NCBI GenBank assembly: GCA_902595065.1
Contig: CACJOM010000001.1
Span: 131,463 to 195,462, forward strand
Length of the DNA stretch: 64,000 bases
Source: an uncultured SAR86 cluster bacterium
GTDB taxonomy: Bacteria; Pseudomonadota; Gammaproteobacteria; Magnimaribacterales; D2472
Direction: 5' to 3'
The notes beneath the pieces are model-generated. The model saw only the letters and a list, made by a program, of their open reading frames with translations. It made no database searches and was not told the DNA's origin. Below are positions 54,170-63,126 of the stretch, in pieces; the first letter of the stretch is position 1; each line of letters opens with the position of its first letter. Both the position numbers and the translations under genes were made by a program.

Positions 54170-55449
54170 TTAAAACTTTTCTCAATCAATTTATCATCAG
54201 ACAAGGCTTCTCCCAGCTGACTAGTAAATTGTACTGCATAGACTCCATTTATTGCTCGGTGATCGTAACTAAGTGAAATGGGTAGAAAACTTCGATTTTC
54301 AAATCCATCCGTAGATGCAACAACTTTCTCATAAGTTTTTGAGATTCCTAAGATAGCTACTTCAGGAGGATTAATTATTGGTGTAAAGAACCTTCCTCCA
54401 ATCGCTCCAAGAGAGCTGATGCTAAAGGATGAACCTTTAAGGTCAGCAATTTTTAACTTTCTTTTTTTTGCCGCTTCAGCTAACTCATTAATTTCTGTTG
54501 AGATTTCAATAATAGATTTTAATTGCGCATTTTTCACATTTGGCACAATCAGACCTTCAGGGGTATCTATAGCAATGCCTAAATTTACATAATCTTTTAA
54601 AATAATTTTTTCTAAGCTCGAATCTAAAGAACAGTTCAGCAATGGGAAATCAGATAGTAATTGAGCAGTAATCTTTGCTATAAAAGCTAGGGGAGATATT
54701 TTTACTTTATGCTTTTTACATAATCTAGCTCTTTCTTTAAGCAATATATTTAAATCACATTCATCATGTTGAGTGACATGAGGGATATTTATCCAAGATG
54801 TGTGAAGGTTAGTAAGAGAAGATTTCTGAAATTTTGAAAGCTTTTCTTCTTTGATTGGCCCCCATTTTGAATAATCAATATCAGGCTGAGAAAACTGCAA
54901 GCCATTATCTTGAGGAGTTGCAGAAAGTCGAGAGCTTACAAACCGGTGCAAGTCTTCTTTTTGAATCCTATTCTTTGGACCTGTAGGCTGGACAATTGAT
55001 AAATCAATTCCAAATTCTCTTGCAAGCTTTCTAACAGCAGGCCCTGCATAAATATGTTCATTATTTATCTTGGTTGTAGCTGGAGGTGTTCTTTGCATTT
55101 CAGGAATAGATAATTGCTCAGATTCAATCGGTTCTTTTTTTTCAGGCAAAGTCTGCTTTTCTTCAACTTGATCCTCATGAGAGTCTTCTTCAGCTTGATG
55201 CTCGGCATCCTCAGAAACCTCAATTTTTAAAAAAGGAGAGCCGGAGGTCACTATATCTCCAAGAGAAACTTCAATAGATATAACTTTACCAATTACAGAA
55301 GCCGGAATTTCCATAGCAGCTTTATCAGATTCCAAAACAATAATTGGATCTTCAGACTCAACCTGATCACCTGCTTTTGCGCAAACTTCAATAACCTCAA
55401 CATCCTCAGCTTCGCCAAGGTCTGGAATATTGATTATCTTATCAGCCAT
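54166..55449 (-). CDS. aceF: pyruvate dehydrogenase E2, dihydrolipoamide acetyltransferase
   Basis: This 427-residue E2 has a single lipoyl domain (lipoyl Lys K43 in ESDKAAMEI), an acidic Gln/Glu-rich linker, and a peripheral-subunit binding domain (AGPAVRKLAREFGIDLS). The catalytic domain has SLSYDHRAINGVYAV with the active His. E. coli AceF has three lipoyl domains, so this is a short form. ATG 55449 is chosen: it overlaps the aceE stop as TAATG, with GGGAAG just upstream, while an in-frame TTG at 55461 is internal to aceE. It transfers acetyl from E1 to CoA. Confidence 0.95.
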   Translation of the reverse strand: MADKIINIPDLGEAEDVEVIEVCAKAGDQVESEDPIIVLESDKAAMEIPASVIGKVISIEVSLGDIVTSGSPFLKIEVSEDAEHQAEEDSHEDQVEEKQTLPEKKEPIESEQLSIPEMQRTPPATTKINNEHIYAGPAVRKLAREFGIDLSIVQPTGPKNRIQKEDLHRFVSSRLSATPQDNGLQFSQPDIDYSKWGPIKEEKLSKFQKSSLTNLHTSWINIPHVTQHDECDLNILLKERARLCKKHKVKISPLAFIAKITAQLLSDFPLLNCSLDSSLEKIILKDYVNLGIAIDTPEGLIVPNVKNAQLKSIIEISTEINELAEAAKKRKLKIADLKGSSFSISSLGAIGGRFFTPIINPPEVAILGISKTYEKVVASTDGFENRSFLPISLSYDHRAINGVYAVQFTSQLGEALSDDKLIEKSFK

Positions 55450-58100
55450 TACACTTCCCAAGGATTTGGTTTGCTTGGATCAACCTTTAATTTTTTATAT
55501 AGAGATATGATCTTTTTTTTGCTGATATCCCCTTTACGAAAAAGCGAATAAATTGCAAGTCTTGCAATATTGGTTGCATCTACTTCAAAAAATTCTCTAA
55601 GTTTTTGCCGAGAATCACTTCTTCCATACCCATCTGTTCCCAAAGTGTAATATGGCGCTTTAATAAAGCCCCTGATTTGTTCCGGATATGTACGCATATA
55701 GTCAGTTGCTGCAATGACAGGAGTTTCTGAGCTTGACAAACACTCCTCTACATAGGGTATTTTTTGTTCTAATGTTGGATTAATCTCATTAAAACGTTCT
55801 TTCTCCATTCCGTCTTTTCTTAACATATTAAAACTAGTTGCACTCCAGACATCAGATGAAATACCGTAAGAGTCTAATATTTTTTGAGCCTTTATTGATT
55901 CATTCAGAATTGATCCTGAGCCAATTAATGTAACTTGAGGTTTATCATGATCATTTAACTTATATAAGCCTTTAATAATTCCCTCTTCTGAATCTTTTGG
56001 CTGAGCTGGTTGCAAATAGTTTTCATTGGTAACAGTAATGTAGTAGTAGTAATTTTCTAAATCTACAAACATTTTTTTAATTCCATCTTTGAAAATCACT
56101 GCTAATTCATAGGCATAAGCTGGATCATACGATCGACAATTAGGAATTGTGGAAGAAAAGATATGGCTATGCCCATCTTGATGCTGCAATCCCTCGCCAT
56201 TTAAAGTTGTTCTTCCTGACGTTGCTCCAATTAAAAATCCTTTTGCTTGTGAATCGCCAGCTGCCCATGCAAGATCATGGATGCGTTGAAAACCAAACAT
56301 TGAATAAAATAAATAAATTGGAATCATCGGAAGATCATAGTTCGAGTATGCTGTTGCTAAAGCAATCCATGCAGAGAATGCTCCAGCTTCATTAATACCT
56401 TCTTCTAACATAACCCCATCTTTCGATTCCTTGTACCACATAACCTGATCAGCATCTTCAGGCTTATATTTTTGACCCTCAGAAGAATAAATACCTATCT
56501 GTCTAAAGAGTCCCTCCATGCCAAAAGTTCTCGCCTCATCAGGTACAATAGGCACGATTCTCTCTCCGACGTTTTTATCTTTTAGAATATCTGTCATCAT
56601 TCTCACAAAAGCCATAGTGGAAGAAATTTCTTTATCTTCAAAACCTTGAGTAAATTTCTGAAAAATAGAATCTGATGGTTTTGCAAGTTTTTGGGTATGT
56701 CCTCGCCTTCTAGGTATTGGACCTCCCAATTTATTTCTTGTTTTTAAAAGGTATTGTATTTCAGGTGAATCTTTTGGAGGTTTCACATAGGGCAACTTTT
56801 CAATCTCTTTATCTGAAACTGGAATATCAAATTTATCTCTAAATGATTTTATATTATCAAGGGTGAGTTTCTTAACCTGATGGGTAGTATTATCCGCTTC
56901 TCTAGAACCAGTTCCATAGCCTTTTGTGGTAAGAGCCAAAATGACTGTTGGGGCACCCTCAGAATTTACTGCTTTATGATAGGCAGCATAAACTTTATAA
57001 GGATCATGCCCTCCTCTGTTTAATTTATAAATATCCTCGTCTGTAAGATCATCAACCATTTCTAAAACATCGGGATCTTGTCCAAAAAATTTTTCTCTCG
57101 TATAGGCTCCACCTTTTGCCTTAAAATTTTGGAGCTCTCCATCAACGACAGCATCCATTAGTGCTTGAAGTTTTCCTTCTTTATCTCTTGCAAAGATTGG
57201 ATCCCACAATCTTCCCCAAACAACCTTAATTACATTCCACCCAGATCCCCTAAACTCCCTCTCAAGTTCATGAATAATTTTATTATTACCTCTAACTGGG
57301 CCATCTAACCTCTGTAAATTACAATTAACAACAAAAATTAAATTTTCTAATTTCTCCCTGCCTGCTAATCCAATTGCACCTTTAGATTCAGGCTCATCCA
57401 TTTCACCATCCCCACAGAAAACCCAAACCTTTCTATTATTTCTAGGTGCAAGACCTCTAGATGAAAGGTATCTCATGATGTTAGCTTGATAGATTCCCAT
57501 AATAGGGCCTAAGCCCATTGAAACTGTAGGGAATTGCCAGTAATCAGGCATAAGCCAAGGATGTGGATATGAAGAAATTCCAGGTTTATCTACCTCTCGT
57601 CTAAAATTATCTAAATCATCCTCAGATAAATATCCCTCTAAAAAACTTCTTGCGTAAATACCTGGCGAAGAATGACCTTGAAAATATATTAAATCTTCTT
57701 GACCATTTTCCGATCCATGAAAAAAATAATTAAACCCCACGTCGTATAATGTTGCTGATGATGAGAAAGTTGCAATGTGGCCGCCCAAATCGTCTGATGA
57801 CTTATTAGCACGAAGGACCATAGCCAAAGCATTCCATCTGATAAGAGATCTAATCTTTCGCTCCATGAATAGATCTCCAGGCATTTTTGCTTCCTCATTT
57901 ACGGGAATTGAATTTCTAAAGGGAGTTGTTAAGTTGTAATTTGGAATAGTTCCTGATTCAGTTAATTTTGACGCAAGTTTACCTAAAATAAATGAAGCAC
58001 GATCATTACCATCCTCATCAATAACATTTTGTAAAGCATCTAACCATTCTTTAAGTTCAGGGTCATTGACAGGAATGTTGGAAGGAGGTTTATCTTTCAA
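55449..58100 (-). CDS. aceE: pyruvate dehydrogenase E1, homodimeric type
   Basis: This 883-residue E1 decarboxylates pyruvate with thiamine diphosphate. The homodimeric form is characteristic of Gammaproteobacteria and some others. Visible: IYFQGHSSPGIYAR, the ThDP motif GDGEMDEPES through NCNLQRLDGPV, EEGINEAGAFSAWIA and QRIHDLAWAAGDSQA. The start must be TTG 58100, because the preceding in-frame codons are ATT and TAA. A TATAAT box (minus strand) and an inverted repeat lie 20-40 bases upstream. First gene of aceE-aceF-SDR; no lpd is present in the window, so E3 must be encoded elsewhere. Confidence 0.97.
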   Translation of the reverse strand: MKDKPPSNIPVNDPELKEWLDALQNVIDEDGNDRASFILGKLASKLTESGTIPNYNLTTPFRNSIPVNEEAKMPGDLFMERKIRSLIRWNALAMVLRANKSSDDLGGHIATFSSSATLYDVGFNYFFHGSENGQEDLIYFQGHSSPGIYARSFLEGYLSEDDLDNFRREVDKPGISSYPHPWLMPDYWQFPTVSMGLGPIMGIYQANIMRYLSSRGLAPRNNRKVWVFCGDGEMDEPESKGAIGLAGREKLENLIFVVNCNLQRLDGPVRGNNKIIHELEREFRGSGWNVIKVVWGRLWDPIFARDKEGKLQALMDAVVDGELQNFKAKGGAYTREKFFGQDPDVLEMVDDLTDEDIYKLNRGGHDPYKVYAAYHKAVNSEGAPTVILALTTKGYGTGSREADNTTHQVKKLTLDNIKSFRDKFDIPVSDKEIEKLPYVKPPKDSPEIQYLLKTRNKLGGPIPRRRGHTQKLAKPSDSIFQKFTQGFEDKEISSTMAFVRMMTDILKDKNVGERIVPIVPDEARTFGMEGLFRQIGIYSSEGQKYKPEDADQVMWYKESKDGVMLEEGINEAGAFSAWIALATAYSNYDLPMIPIYLFYSMFGFQRIHDLAWAAGDSQAKGFLIGATSGRTTLNGEGLQHQDGHSHIFSSTIPNCRSYDPAYAYELAVIFKDGIKKMFVDLENYYYYITVTNENYLQPAQPKDSEEGIIKGLYKLNDHDKPQVTLIGSGSILNESIKAQKILDSYGISSDVWSATSFNMLRKDGMEKERFNEINPTLEQKIPYVEECLSSSETPVIAATDYMRTYPEQIRGFIKAPYYTLGTDGYGRSDSRQKLREFFEVDATNIARLAIYSLFRKGDISKKKIISLYKKLKVDPSKPNPWEV

Positions 58101-58120
58101 AATTTACTTACTTTTTAATT

Positions 58121-58139
58121 TGACAACGCTGTCATTATA
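58121..58139 (-). promoter_or_regulatory. candidate aceE promoter -10 box and start-site dyad
   Basis: On the minus strand TATAAT (58139-58134) is immediately followed by the inverted repeat TGACA-N4-TGTCA (58121-58134), which would cover the transcription start. This is a classic repressor position. The sequence differs from the enterobacterial PdhR box. Confidence 0.4.
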
Positions 58140-58203
58140 TATCGATTACTTTTTAATTGTTATTATATTGTTTCTACAACGTTTCACCAAAAGGTAAATA
58201 ATT

Positions 58204-59082
58204 ATGCGTTTTTCATATCATCCATCAATGTGCGATCCCTCATTTTACTTGGAGCTAGGTAAAGCTGCTGAAGCCGCAGGCTTTGATGCAATTACATTTC
58301 CAGATAGCATCTGCTATCCAAAAGAATGTGACTCTACTTATCCCTATAATGATGATGGAAGCAGAGAGTTTCTTGATGGTGTGCCTTTTTTAGAACCATT
58401 TTCCATTATCCCAGCAATTGCAGCTGTTACAGACAAATTAGAATTTTCTACATCGGTCTACAAACTGGCTCCTCGTCAAGCAGTAACTACTGCTAAGTTT
58501 GTTACAACATTGGGCGTTATGACGAACAATAGATTTCATTTCGGTGTTGGAGTGAGTCCTTGGTATGAAGATTTCTTAGCAACTGGAGAAAGATGGGAAA
58601 AGCGTGGAAAAAGGATGGATGAGCAAATTGATATACTAAAAGGTTTGATGAGTGGTGAATATTTCTCTTTCAAAGGAGAATTTTATGATATTCCAGAACT
58701 AAAGTTATGTCCTACTCCAACAAAACCTGTACCAATATTGATTGGGGGTCATTCTAAATTAGCTCTTAAAAGAGCGGCTAGAGTTGGCGATGGGTGGATT
58801 AGCGCAGGGCTAAGCTTAGAGGAAACAAAAAAACTAATAGATCAAATCAATAAATATAGAAGTGAATTTGGAACATTAGATCATCCAAATTATCAATTTC
58901 AAGTGATGGGAGAAGCGGCTTATTCGCCTCAAGGCATCAAGCAATTAGAAGATCTAGGCGCCACAGAAGTAATTGTTGCTTTTAGAAATACTTATGAAGG
59001 CGGGCCGGATGAAAGAACTCTTGATGGTATGAAGGCTGAAATCAATTGGTATGCAGAAGAAGTAATAAATAAATCCAAATAA
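58204..59082 (+). CDS. luciferase-like (LLM class) flavin oxidoreductase
   Basis: This 292-residue TIM-barrel protein is of the bacterial luciferase/F420-dependent family. Features are MRFSYHPSMCDPSFY, EAAGFDAITFPDSICYP, RFHFGVGVSPWYEDF, KRMDEQIDILKGLMSGEYFSF, PVPILIGGHSKLALKRAARVGDGWI. It may use FMN or F420; the organism suggested here would be expected to use flavin. Its Cys-containing N-terminus is unusual. AAAGG lies upstream of the ATG. It is divergent from aceE across 103 bases and ends 2 bases before tRNA-Pro on the opposite strand. Confidence 0.85.
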   Translation: MRFSYHPSMCDPSFYLELGKAAEAAGFDAITFPDSICYPKECDSTYPYNDDGSREFLDGVPFLEPFSIIPAIAAVTDKLEFSTSVYKLAPRQAVTTAKFVTTLGVMTNNRFHFGVGVSPWYEDFLATGERWEKRGKRMDEQIDILKGLMSGEYFSFKGEFYDIPELKLCPTPTKPVPILIGGHSKLALKRAARVGDGWISAGLSLEETKKLIDQINKYRSEFGTLDHPNYQFQVMGEAAYSPQGIKQLEDLGATEVIVAFRNTYEGGPDERTLDGMKAEINWYAEEVINKSK

Positions 59083-59084
59083 AA

Positions 59085-59161
59085 TGGTCGGGATGGCCGG
59101 ATTTGAACCGACGACCACCTCACCCCCAGCGAGGTGCGCTACCAGACTGCGCTACATCCCG
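59085..59161 (-). tRNA. tRNA-Pro (anticodon GGG)
   Basis: A 77-base cloverleaf reads on the minus strand. The 7-base acceptor is CGGGATG paired with CATCCCG, then discriminator A and encoded CCA. The D-arm has the proline-typical AGCGCAG and GGTAGCGCA. The anticodon stem CCTCG/TGAGG holds the loop CTGGGGG (anticodon GGG), and the T-arm has GGTTCAAATCC. It decodes CCC and CCU. Confidence 0.93.
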
Positions 59162-59468
59162 AAAATAATGCTTATAATATAGAAGATTCTATATTTAACA
59201 GTAAATATTCATCATTTTTATAAAGATATAATTTTGTTTATATAAAAATATAATGAATCTTAATCATTTTATTAAATTTTCCGTTAAAGTAGGTGTTAAA
59301 ATTAATTGCATTAAAGCTTTTACTGAGATAACATGCCATCGCTGAAATTAGCAAATAAAAAAAGATTGCCCTATTTCTTGCATTAATCTAAGATTAGGTG
59401 AAAATGTTGCTTTTATACGTTTAATTTAAGATAATACAATTTAACTGTTTAACAGGAGTTTATGAACA
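59162..59468. other. AT-rich intergenic region upstream of the Pro/Thr-repeat gene
   Basis: No gene was found in these 307 bases. It holds a short perfect dyad TAATCT-A-AGATTA around 59384-59396, and a good promoter at 59407-59435 for the gene at 59469. The rest is AT-rich with no recognised RNA. The region just left of 59200 would contain the tRNA-Pro promoter on the minus strand. Confidence 0.6.
59407..59435 (+). promoter_or_regulatory. promoter of the Pro/Thr-repeat secreted protein gene
   Basis: TTGCTT (-35, 59407-59412) and GATAAT (-10, 59430-59435) are separated by exactly 17 bases. Transcription would start near 59442, and AGGAG at 59454-59458 lies 10 bases before ATG 59469. Confidence 0.6.
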
Positions 59469-60290
59469 ATGGCCAAGATCAAAAACAAACTTAGCTACTT
59501 ACTAGCGCTTCTAGCCCCAATTTTTGGTATTAATGCTCAAGCAGATGAGCCTAAATCTGCAGGAACTGAAGAAAAAGCTGCTGAAGCTGCTTCTGGCTCA
59601 CTTAGCGCTGGAGCTATTGCTGCTGCAGTTGCCGCTGCCGCTGCTATTGCTGCTGTAGCTGATTCAGGAAGTGGTGGCGATGCCGCTCCTGCACCGACTC
59701 CTGCACCGACGCCTGCACCGACTCCTGCACCGACGCCTGCACCGACTCCTGCACCGACTCCTGCACCGACTCCTGCACCGACGCCTGCACCTACTATTAT
59801 TGTTACAAATACTGAGACAGTGCAAAAAGCAGTTACTAAAGAAGTTATGGTTCCTATATCAACTGAAACCACAACTAAAGAGCAAGTATCTACAACAACA
59901 GCTTCAGCTGTTCTTACCGAAACAACTTACCTCTCTAGAACTGCTGTTAACTCAAGATCAACTGCTAACACAGTCACCTTAACTCAAGCAACACAATCAG
60001 GTCAGGCTTATGATGCGAGTCTAGCTGAAAACATTGCCAATAAAACTGAAAATGATGGTATCGCAGAGACTGGTGAGTATTATTATGTTGAGATCCCAAC
60101 TGAGGTTGACTCAGAGCTTATAATCGATCAAGTGATTACTACCATGACAAGAGATGAAGATTCAAACTCTAAGCCGTGGGAATATGAGATTGATGTAGTT
60201 ACTGACGTAACAATTGAAGTGCCTGTTCAAACTACAAACATCGAAGATGTTGGAGTTGCTGTTACCGCAACTGCGCCAGCTCCAGAATAA
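59469..60290 (+). CDS. secreted Ala/Pro/Thr-rich repeat protein, YjbE/GfcA-like
   Basis: This 273-residue protein has a signal peptide ([25 protein letters not shown]). A small-residue hydrophobic segment follows ([20 protein letters not shown]), then SGSGGD, then a (PTPA)n stalk at about 73-109, and a Thr/Glu-rich C-terminal region of about 160 residues without recognised domain. The signal, Ala/Gly segment, GGD and Thr-rich order recalls YjbE/GfcA, the small secreted protein encoded with YjbF-YjbG-YjbH in exopolysaccharide operons. Here it is convergent with, rather than first in, the gfcB-gfcD operon. The stalk may span the envelope or vary in length. Ends at a strong terminator. Confidence 0.65.
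   Translation: MAKIKNKLSYLLALLAPIFGINAQADEPKSAGTEEKAAEAASGSLSAGAIAAAVAAAAAIAAVADSGSGGDAAPAPTPAPTPAPTPAPTPAPTPAPTPAPTPAPTPAPTIIVTNTETVQKAVTKEVMVPISTETTTKEQVSTTTASAVLTETTYLSRTAVNSRSTANTVTLTQATQSGQAYDASLAENIANKTENDGIAETGEYYYVEIPTEVDSELIIDQVITTMTRDEDSNSKPWEYEIDVVTDVTIEVPVQTTNIEDVGVAVTATAPAPE
59688..59795 (+). repeat. nine-copy 12-base tandem repeat encoding (PAPT)n
   Basis: Nine units of CCTGCACCGAC(T/G), the last slightly altered (CCTACT), span 108 bases in frame. Units alternate T and G at the last position. Being multiples of 12, copy-number changes would not break the frame but would change stalk length. The repeat is markedly more GC-rich than the flanking sequence. Confidence 0.9.
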
Positions 60291-60310
60291 AATAACTTCA
60301 TAAAATTAAA

Positions 60311-60338
60311 AAACCACTCTTATGAGTGGTTTTTTTTT
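60311..60338. terminator. bidirectional rho-independent terminator
   Basis: AAACCACTC-TTAT-GAGTGGTTT forms a 9-base-pair stem with a TTAT loop, followed by a run of T on the plus strand and, reading the minus strand, also by T. It lies 20 bases past the stop of the repeat protein and abuts the stop of the convergent gfcB-like gene, so it can serve both. Confidence 0.9.
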
Positions 60339-60939
60339 AGTATTTATATACGAAATCTATCTTCAAAATGGGTAACATGGGATGGATCTTCTGTTTAGAC
60401 AATTTTGCCATTCCAGATCTTTTGTCTAACCAATAATAGTTAGAATAGCTTGAATTTAAAACTTCTAATTTCATCTTTTCTTCAAAAAGAAGACTATCGC
60501 CCTCATCATCTATCAAACTAATTACGAATTCTTGCTCAATAAATGCAGAAGGATCTTTAAGCATAACGTTAAACATGCCTGAATAATTATTTAAAGGGCT
60601 GAAATACTTAAAGTCTTTAAAATTTATAATATCTATATTATGAATTAATCCTGATGTCCTGATAATTTTTCCATTAAACGTTACAATTTTTTCACCTTCA
60701 CTAGAAATCCATGTATATATTCCATCATTGATCTTTTGAAGAACCATAATGATGTTCGCTCCTTTACCAAGATCAACTCTAATAAACGAGTATGGTTGTT
60801 GAGCAATAAATTCATCTGACAGCTCTATATCATCTTCACCAACAGTTGCACTTTTTATTAAAGGAACAATTTGGTTGTATGATATAAACGCACAGGATTG
60901 CAAAAGAAGAGGGAGTAACAAAAATAATTTTTTAATCAT
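60337..60939 (-). CDS. gfcB: YjbF/GfcB family lipoprotein
   Basis: This lipoprotein of about 200 residues has the signal MIKKLFLLLPLLLQSC with lipid Cys 16. Further features match the YjbF/GfcB family of exopolysaccharide operons: VTFNGKIIRTSGLIHNIDII, then SGMFNVMLKDPS and a terminal KIDFVYKY. These proteins are thought to assist outer-membrane export of group 4 capsule or related polymers. ATG 60939 is chosen; it overlaps the end of the upstream gfcD-like gene by 8 bases. Last gene of the operon, ending at the bidirectional terminator. Confidence 0.82.
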   Translation of the reverse strand: MIKKLFLLLPLLLQSCAFISYNQIVPLIKSATVGEDDIELSDEFIAQQPYSFIRVDLGKGANIIMVLQKINDGIYTWISSEGEKIVTFNGKIIRTSGLIHNIDIINFKDFKYFSPLNNYSGMFNVMLKDPSAFIEQEFVISLIDDEGDSLLFEEKMKLEVLNSSYSNYYWLDKRSGMAKLSKQKIHPMLPILKIDFVYKY

Positions 60940-63106
60940 AAATATCATCCCAATCACGATTTATAGTATGTGCTTGCGCCTGGTCTGTTACTCCATATAA
61001 AGTATTTCGGTGCCTTAAAAAAGCCGCTCCATCTCTTGTCAATGGCCTTAATCCAAAGCCAGCCGAACCTTTCGAGTATTGATCAAAGAAAGTTTCTACA
61101 GGAATAAAAAAGTAAAACCCTTTATCAAAACTACCTTCTCCAAACTCAAACTCAGATATATCTGTTTGAGCAAAAAATATTCCCATTCTAGCTCCACTTT
61201 TAAAACGTCTCGAAAAATCAAAATGAATACCTGAATCTTCTGCTAAAAACCTTCCACCCTTTAACATAATTAAAATTTGTGTTCTAGGTTCCTTGTAGAA
61301 TAAGTTTATGTGCCCTGTTAGGGTTTCATAATCTCTAAATTGAAATAATTGATCATACTCTCTTTGCTTTACCTTCCATAATTCTGCTCCAATTGCCCAG
61401 TCCGAATCAAAAGGTCTATAAAGAATTTCTCCACCCACACCGCCAAACATAGTCTCGAATAAGCCTACACTAGCCTTGGCATAAAAGCTTTTCGCTGGTT
61501 TTAAGAATTTATCTAATTGAAGGTGATTAACAGTTAGTCCTGTACCTTGCTTAAGGTATTGAACAATATCTGTTCTTACATGTGGCAATACACTATCAGA
61601 TTTTAATTTCAATTCTCCAAAGTTATTAGCAATACCTTGAGATATTGCCGTTTTAATTGACAAGCTTTTACTCAATAATAGCTCACCTTTATAATCTATA
61701 CGCAAGTTACCAAAGAAAAATCCATCTGGGCCACCAAATTGGGTACGAAAAGTAGGAACTATGGATTGAAATAGGGCTGGCATTTCAGCTCTTGGACTAA
61801 ATTCAAATTCATCAGGATTATACTCAAACTCTGATAATTCGATATTTTTTACTGCTAATTTGTATAAATTTTCCTGCTTATTATCAGAAAAATCTGATCT
61901 ATTGACCTTTGCAGTATAAGTGCCAAGGCCCCCATTTATATTTGAAATTTCAAATTTAGTAATTTTTTCAGGAGCAATATCATCTAAAACCCTTAATACC
62001 CTACCAGTGCTTCTAGCCCAACTTCGATGTCTAGATTGAGCGTATACAATTTTCAAAGTTTCTCCATCAACATCTGCATCTTGAACGGGGAAACCTCTTG
62101 GATTCAATTCCATCAAGCTAATTCTGTATAAATTATCATTTGATTCAGCAGTAACTTCTTTATAGGCTTGTGGATTTATAATCTTTTTATGTTTATCTCT
62201 TTTTTTAATGATTGGATCTTTAGGTCCAAAATTAGCATTTAAAGCAAAGCCAAAGCTAAGCGTATGTCCTTTTATGTAATTTAATTTTAAATGAAATGAC
62301 TCAAATACAGGATATACAAATCCTATATTGATTTTTGAACTTGGTTGTCTAACATTTTCAAATGCAAAATTAAAAGACTTCTCACCAAATGGAAATCCTT
62401 CTAATTCATAGTCTGTAGAGTCATACTCAATTTTTAATCTTGTACCATTAAGATTAGGTAAATATATTTCTGCACCACCAAAGACCCCTACTTTGCCACT
62501 ATAAAAGTAACCTAAATTAAATTCTCCACCCTGAGTAGAATTATCACTTACGTCTCTAACCTCAAAGCTGTCATCAATACTAGTAAGAGGATTTTTCATG
62601 CCATTATCAGAATATGCACCCCAGCCTAATCCCAATGTAAAATCAATATTTCTGAATTTTTTACTTGCAACCAAATATTCTGATGCAAAAACACCAGTTC
62701 CAGCCATATCTCTTACACCTGCTGCAATAGCAGGCAGATAATCCGTTTCCTTAAATAAAAGAACTTTTGCATCAAAACTTTTATCTTTATAAGACTGATC
62801 ACCGCTAAAGGCTGGGGTTAAGCTATATAAGGCATTATTAATATCAGTATATTGATATGAGGCCTCAAACCAGTCAAAGGGTGTTCCAATAAATGAGCCT
62901 CTTTGGTAGGGATCAGAATCACTCCATGAAAATGCTATCGATCCAGCTGGCATCATCCTTGCTGATGGCATCTGAATAAGTCCTATAGTGCCACTATTGC
63001 TATAGCTAGGATAGCTACTTTTAGGATAAATATAATCATTTATTCCAGCACAAAGTTGGCCAGACAGACCCAGAATAAACAAGAGAAAATAATAAATTAA
63101 TCTCAA
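60932..63106 (-). CDS. gfcD: YjbH/GfcD-family outer-membrane beta-barrel protein
   Basis: This 724-residue protein has a signal peptide ending near LSGQLCA. The N-terminal region GTIGLIQMPSARMMPAGSIAFSWS is the YjbH hallmark, and the remaining length is amphipathic strand-rich, consistent with tandem barrels, ending in a Tyr/Asp-rich tail rather than a classic aromatic C-terminus. By family it forms an outer-membrane pore or assembly factor for polysaccharide secretion. Its 3' end overlaps gfcB by 8 bases. Middle member of the SLBB-gfcD-gfcB operon. Confidence 0.9.
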   Translation of the reverse strand: MRLIYYFLLFILGLSGQLCAGINDYIYPKSSYPSYSNSGTIGLIQMPSARMMPAGSIAFSWSDSDPYQRGSFIGTPFDWFEASYQYTDINNALYSLTPAFSGDQSYKDKSFDAKVLLFKETDYLPAIAAGVRDMAGTGVFASEYLVASKKFRNIDFTLGLGWGAYSDNGMKNPLTSIDDSFEVRDVSDNSTQGGEFNLGYFYSGKVGVFGGAEIYLPNLNGTRLKIEYDSTDYELEGFPFGEKSFNFAFENVRQPSSKINIGFVYPVFESFHLKLNYIKGHTLSFGFALNANFGPKDPIIKKRDKHKKIINPQAYKEVTAESNDNLYRISLMELNPRGFPVQDADVDGETLKIVYAQSRHRSWARSTGRVLRVLDDIAPEKITKFEISNINGGLGTYTAKVNRSDFSDNKQENLYKLAVKNIELSEFEYNPDEFEFSPRAEMPALFQSIVPTFRTQFGGPDGFFFGNLRIDYKGELLLSKSLSIKTAISQGIANNFGELKLKSDSVLPHVRTDIVQYLKQGTGLTVNHLQLDKFLKPAKSFYAKASVGLFETMFGGVGGEILYRPFDSDWAIGAELWKVKQREYDQLFQFRDYETLTGHINLFYKEPRTQILIMLKGGRFLAEDSGIHFDFSRRFKSGARMGIFFAQTDISEFEFGEGSFDKGFYFFIPVETFFDQYSKGSAGFGLRPLTRDGAAFLRHRNTLYGVTDQAQAHTINRDWDDIYD

Positions 63107-63126
63107 GAATTGTCCTTTATAACAAG

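Noticed and set aside
54166..55449. Asn instead of Asp in the AceF HxxxDG motif (HRAING) as an inactivating change
   Set aside because: Asn at this position is known in active gammaproteobacterial E2p such as that of Azotobacter vinelandii.
59688..59795. CRISPR array
   Set aside because: Units are contiguous 12-base coding repeats without spacers. No other array-like pattern was seen in the window.
59537..59872. Long minus-strand reading frame through the (PTPA)n repeat
   Set aside because: It is the mirror of the tandem repeat (Gly/Ala/Val low complexity) with no start context; the plus strand has promoter, ribosome site, signal peptide and terminator.
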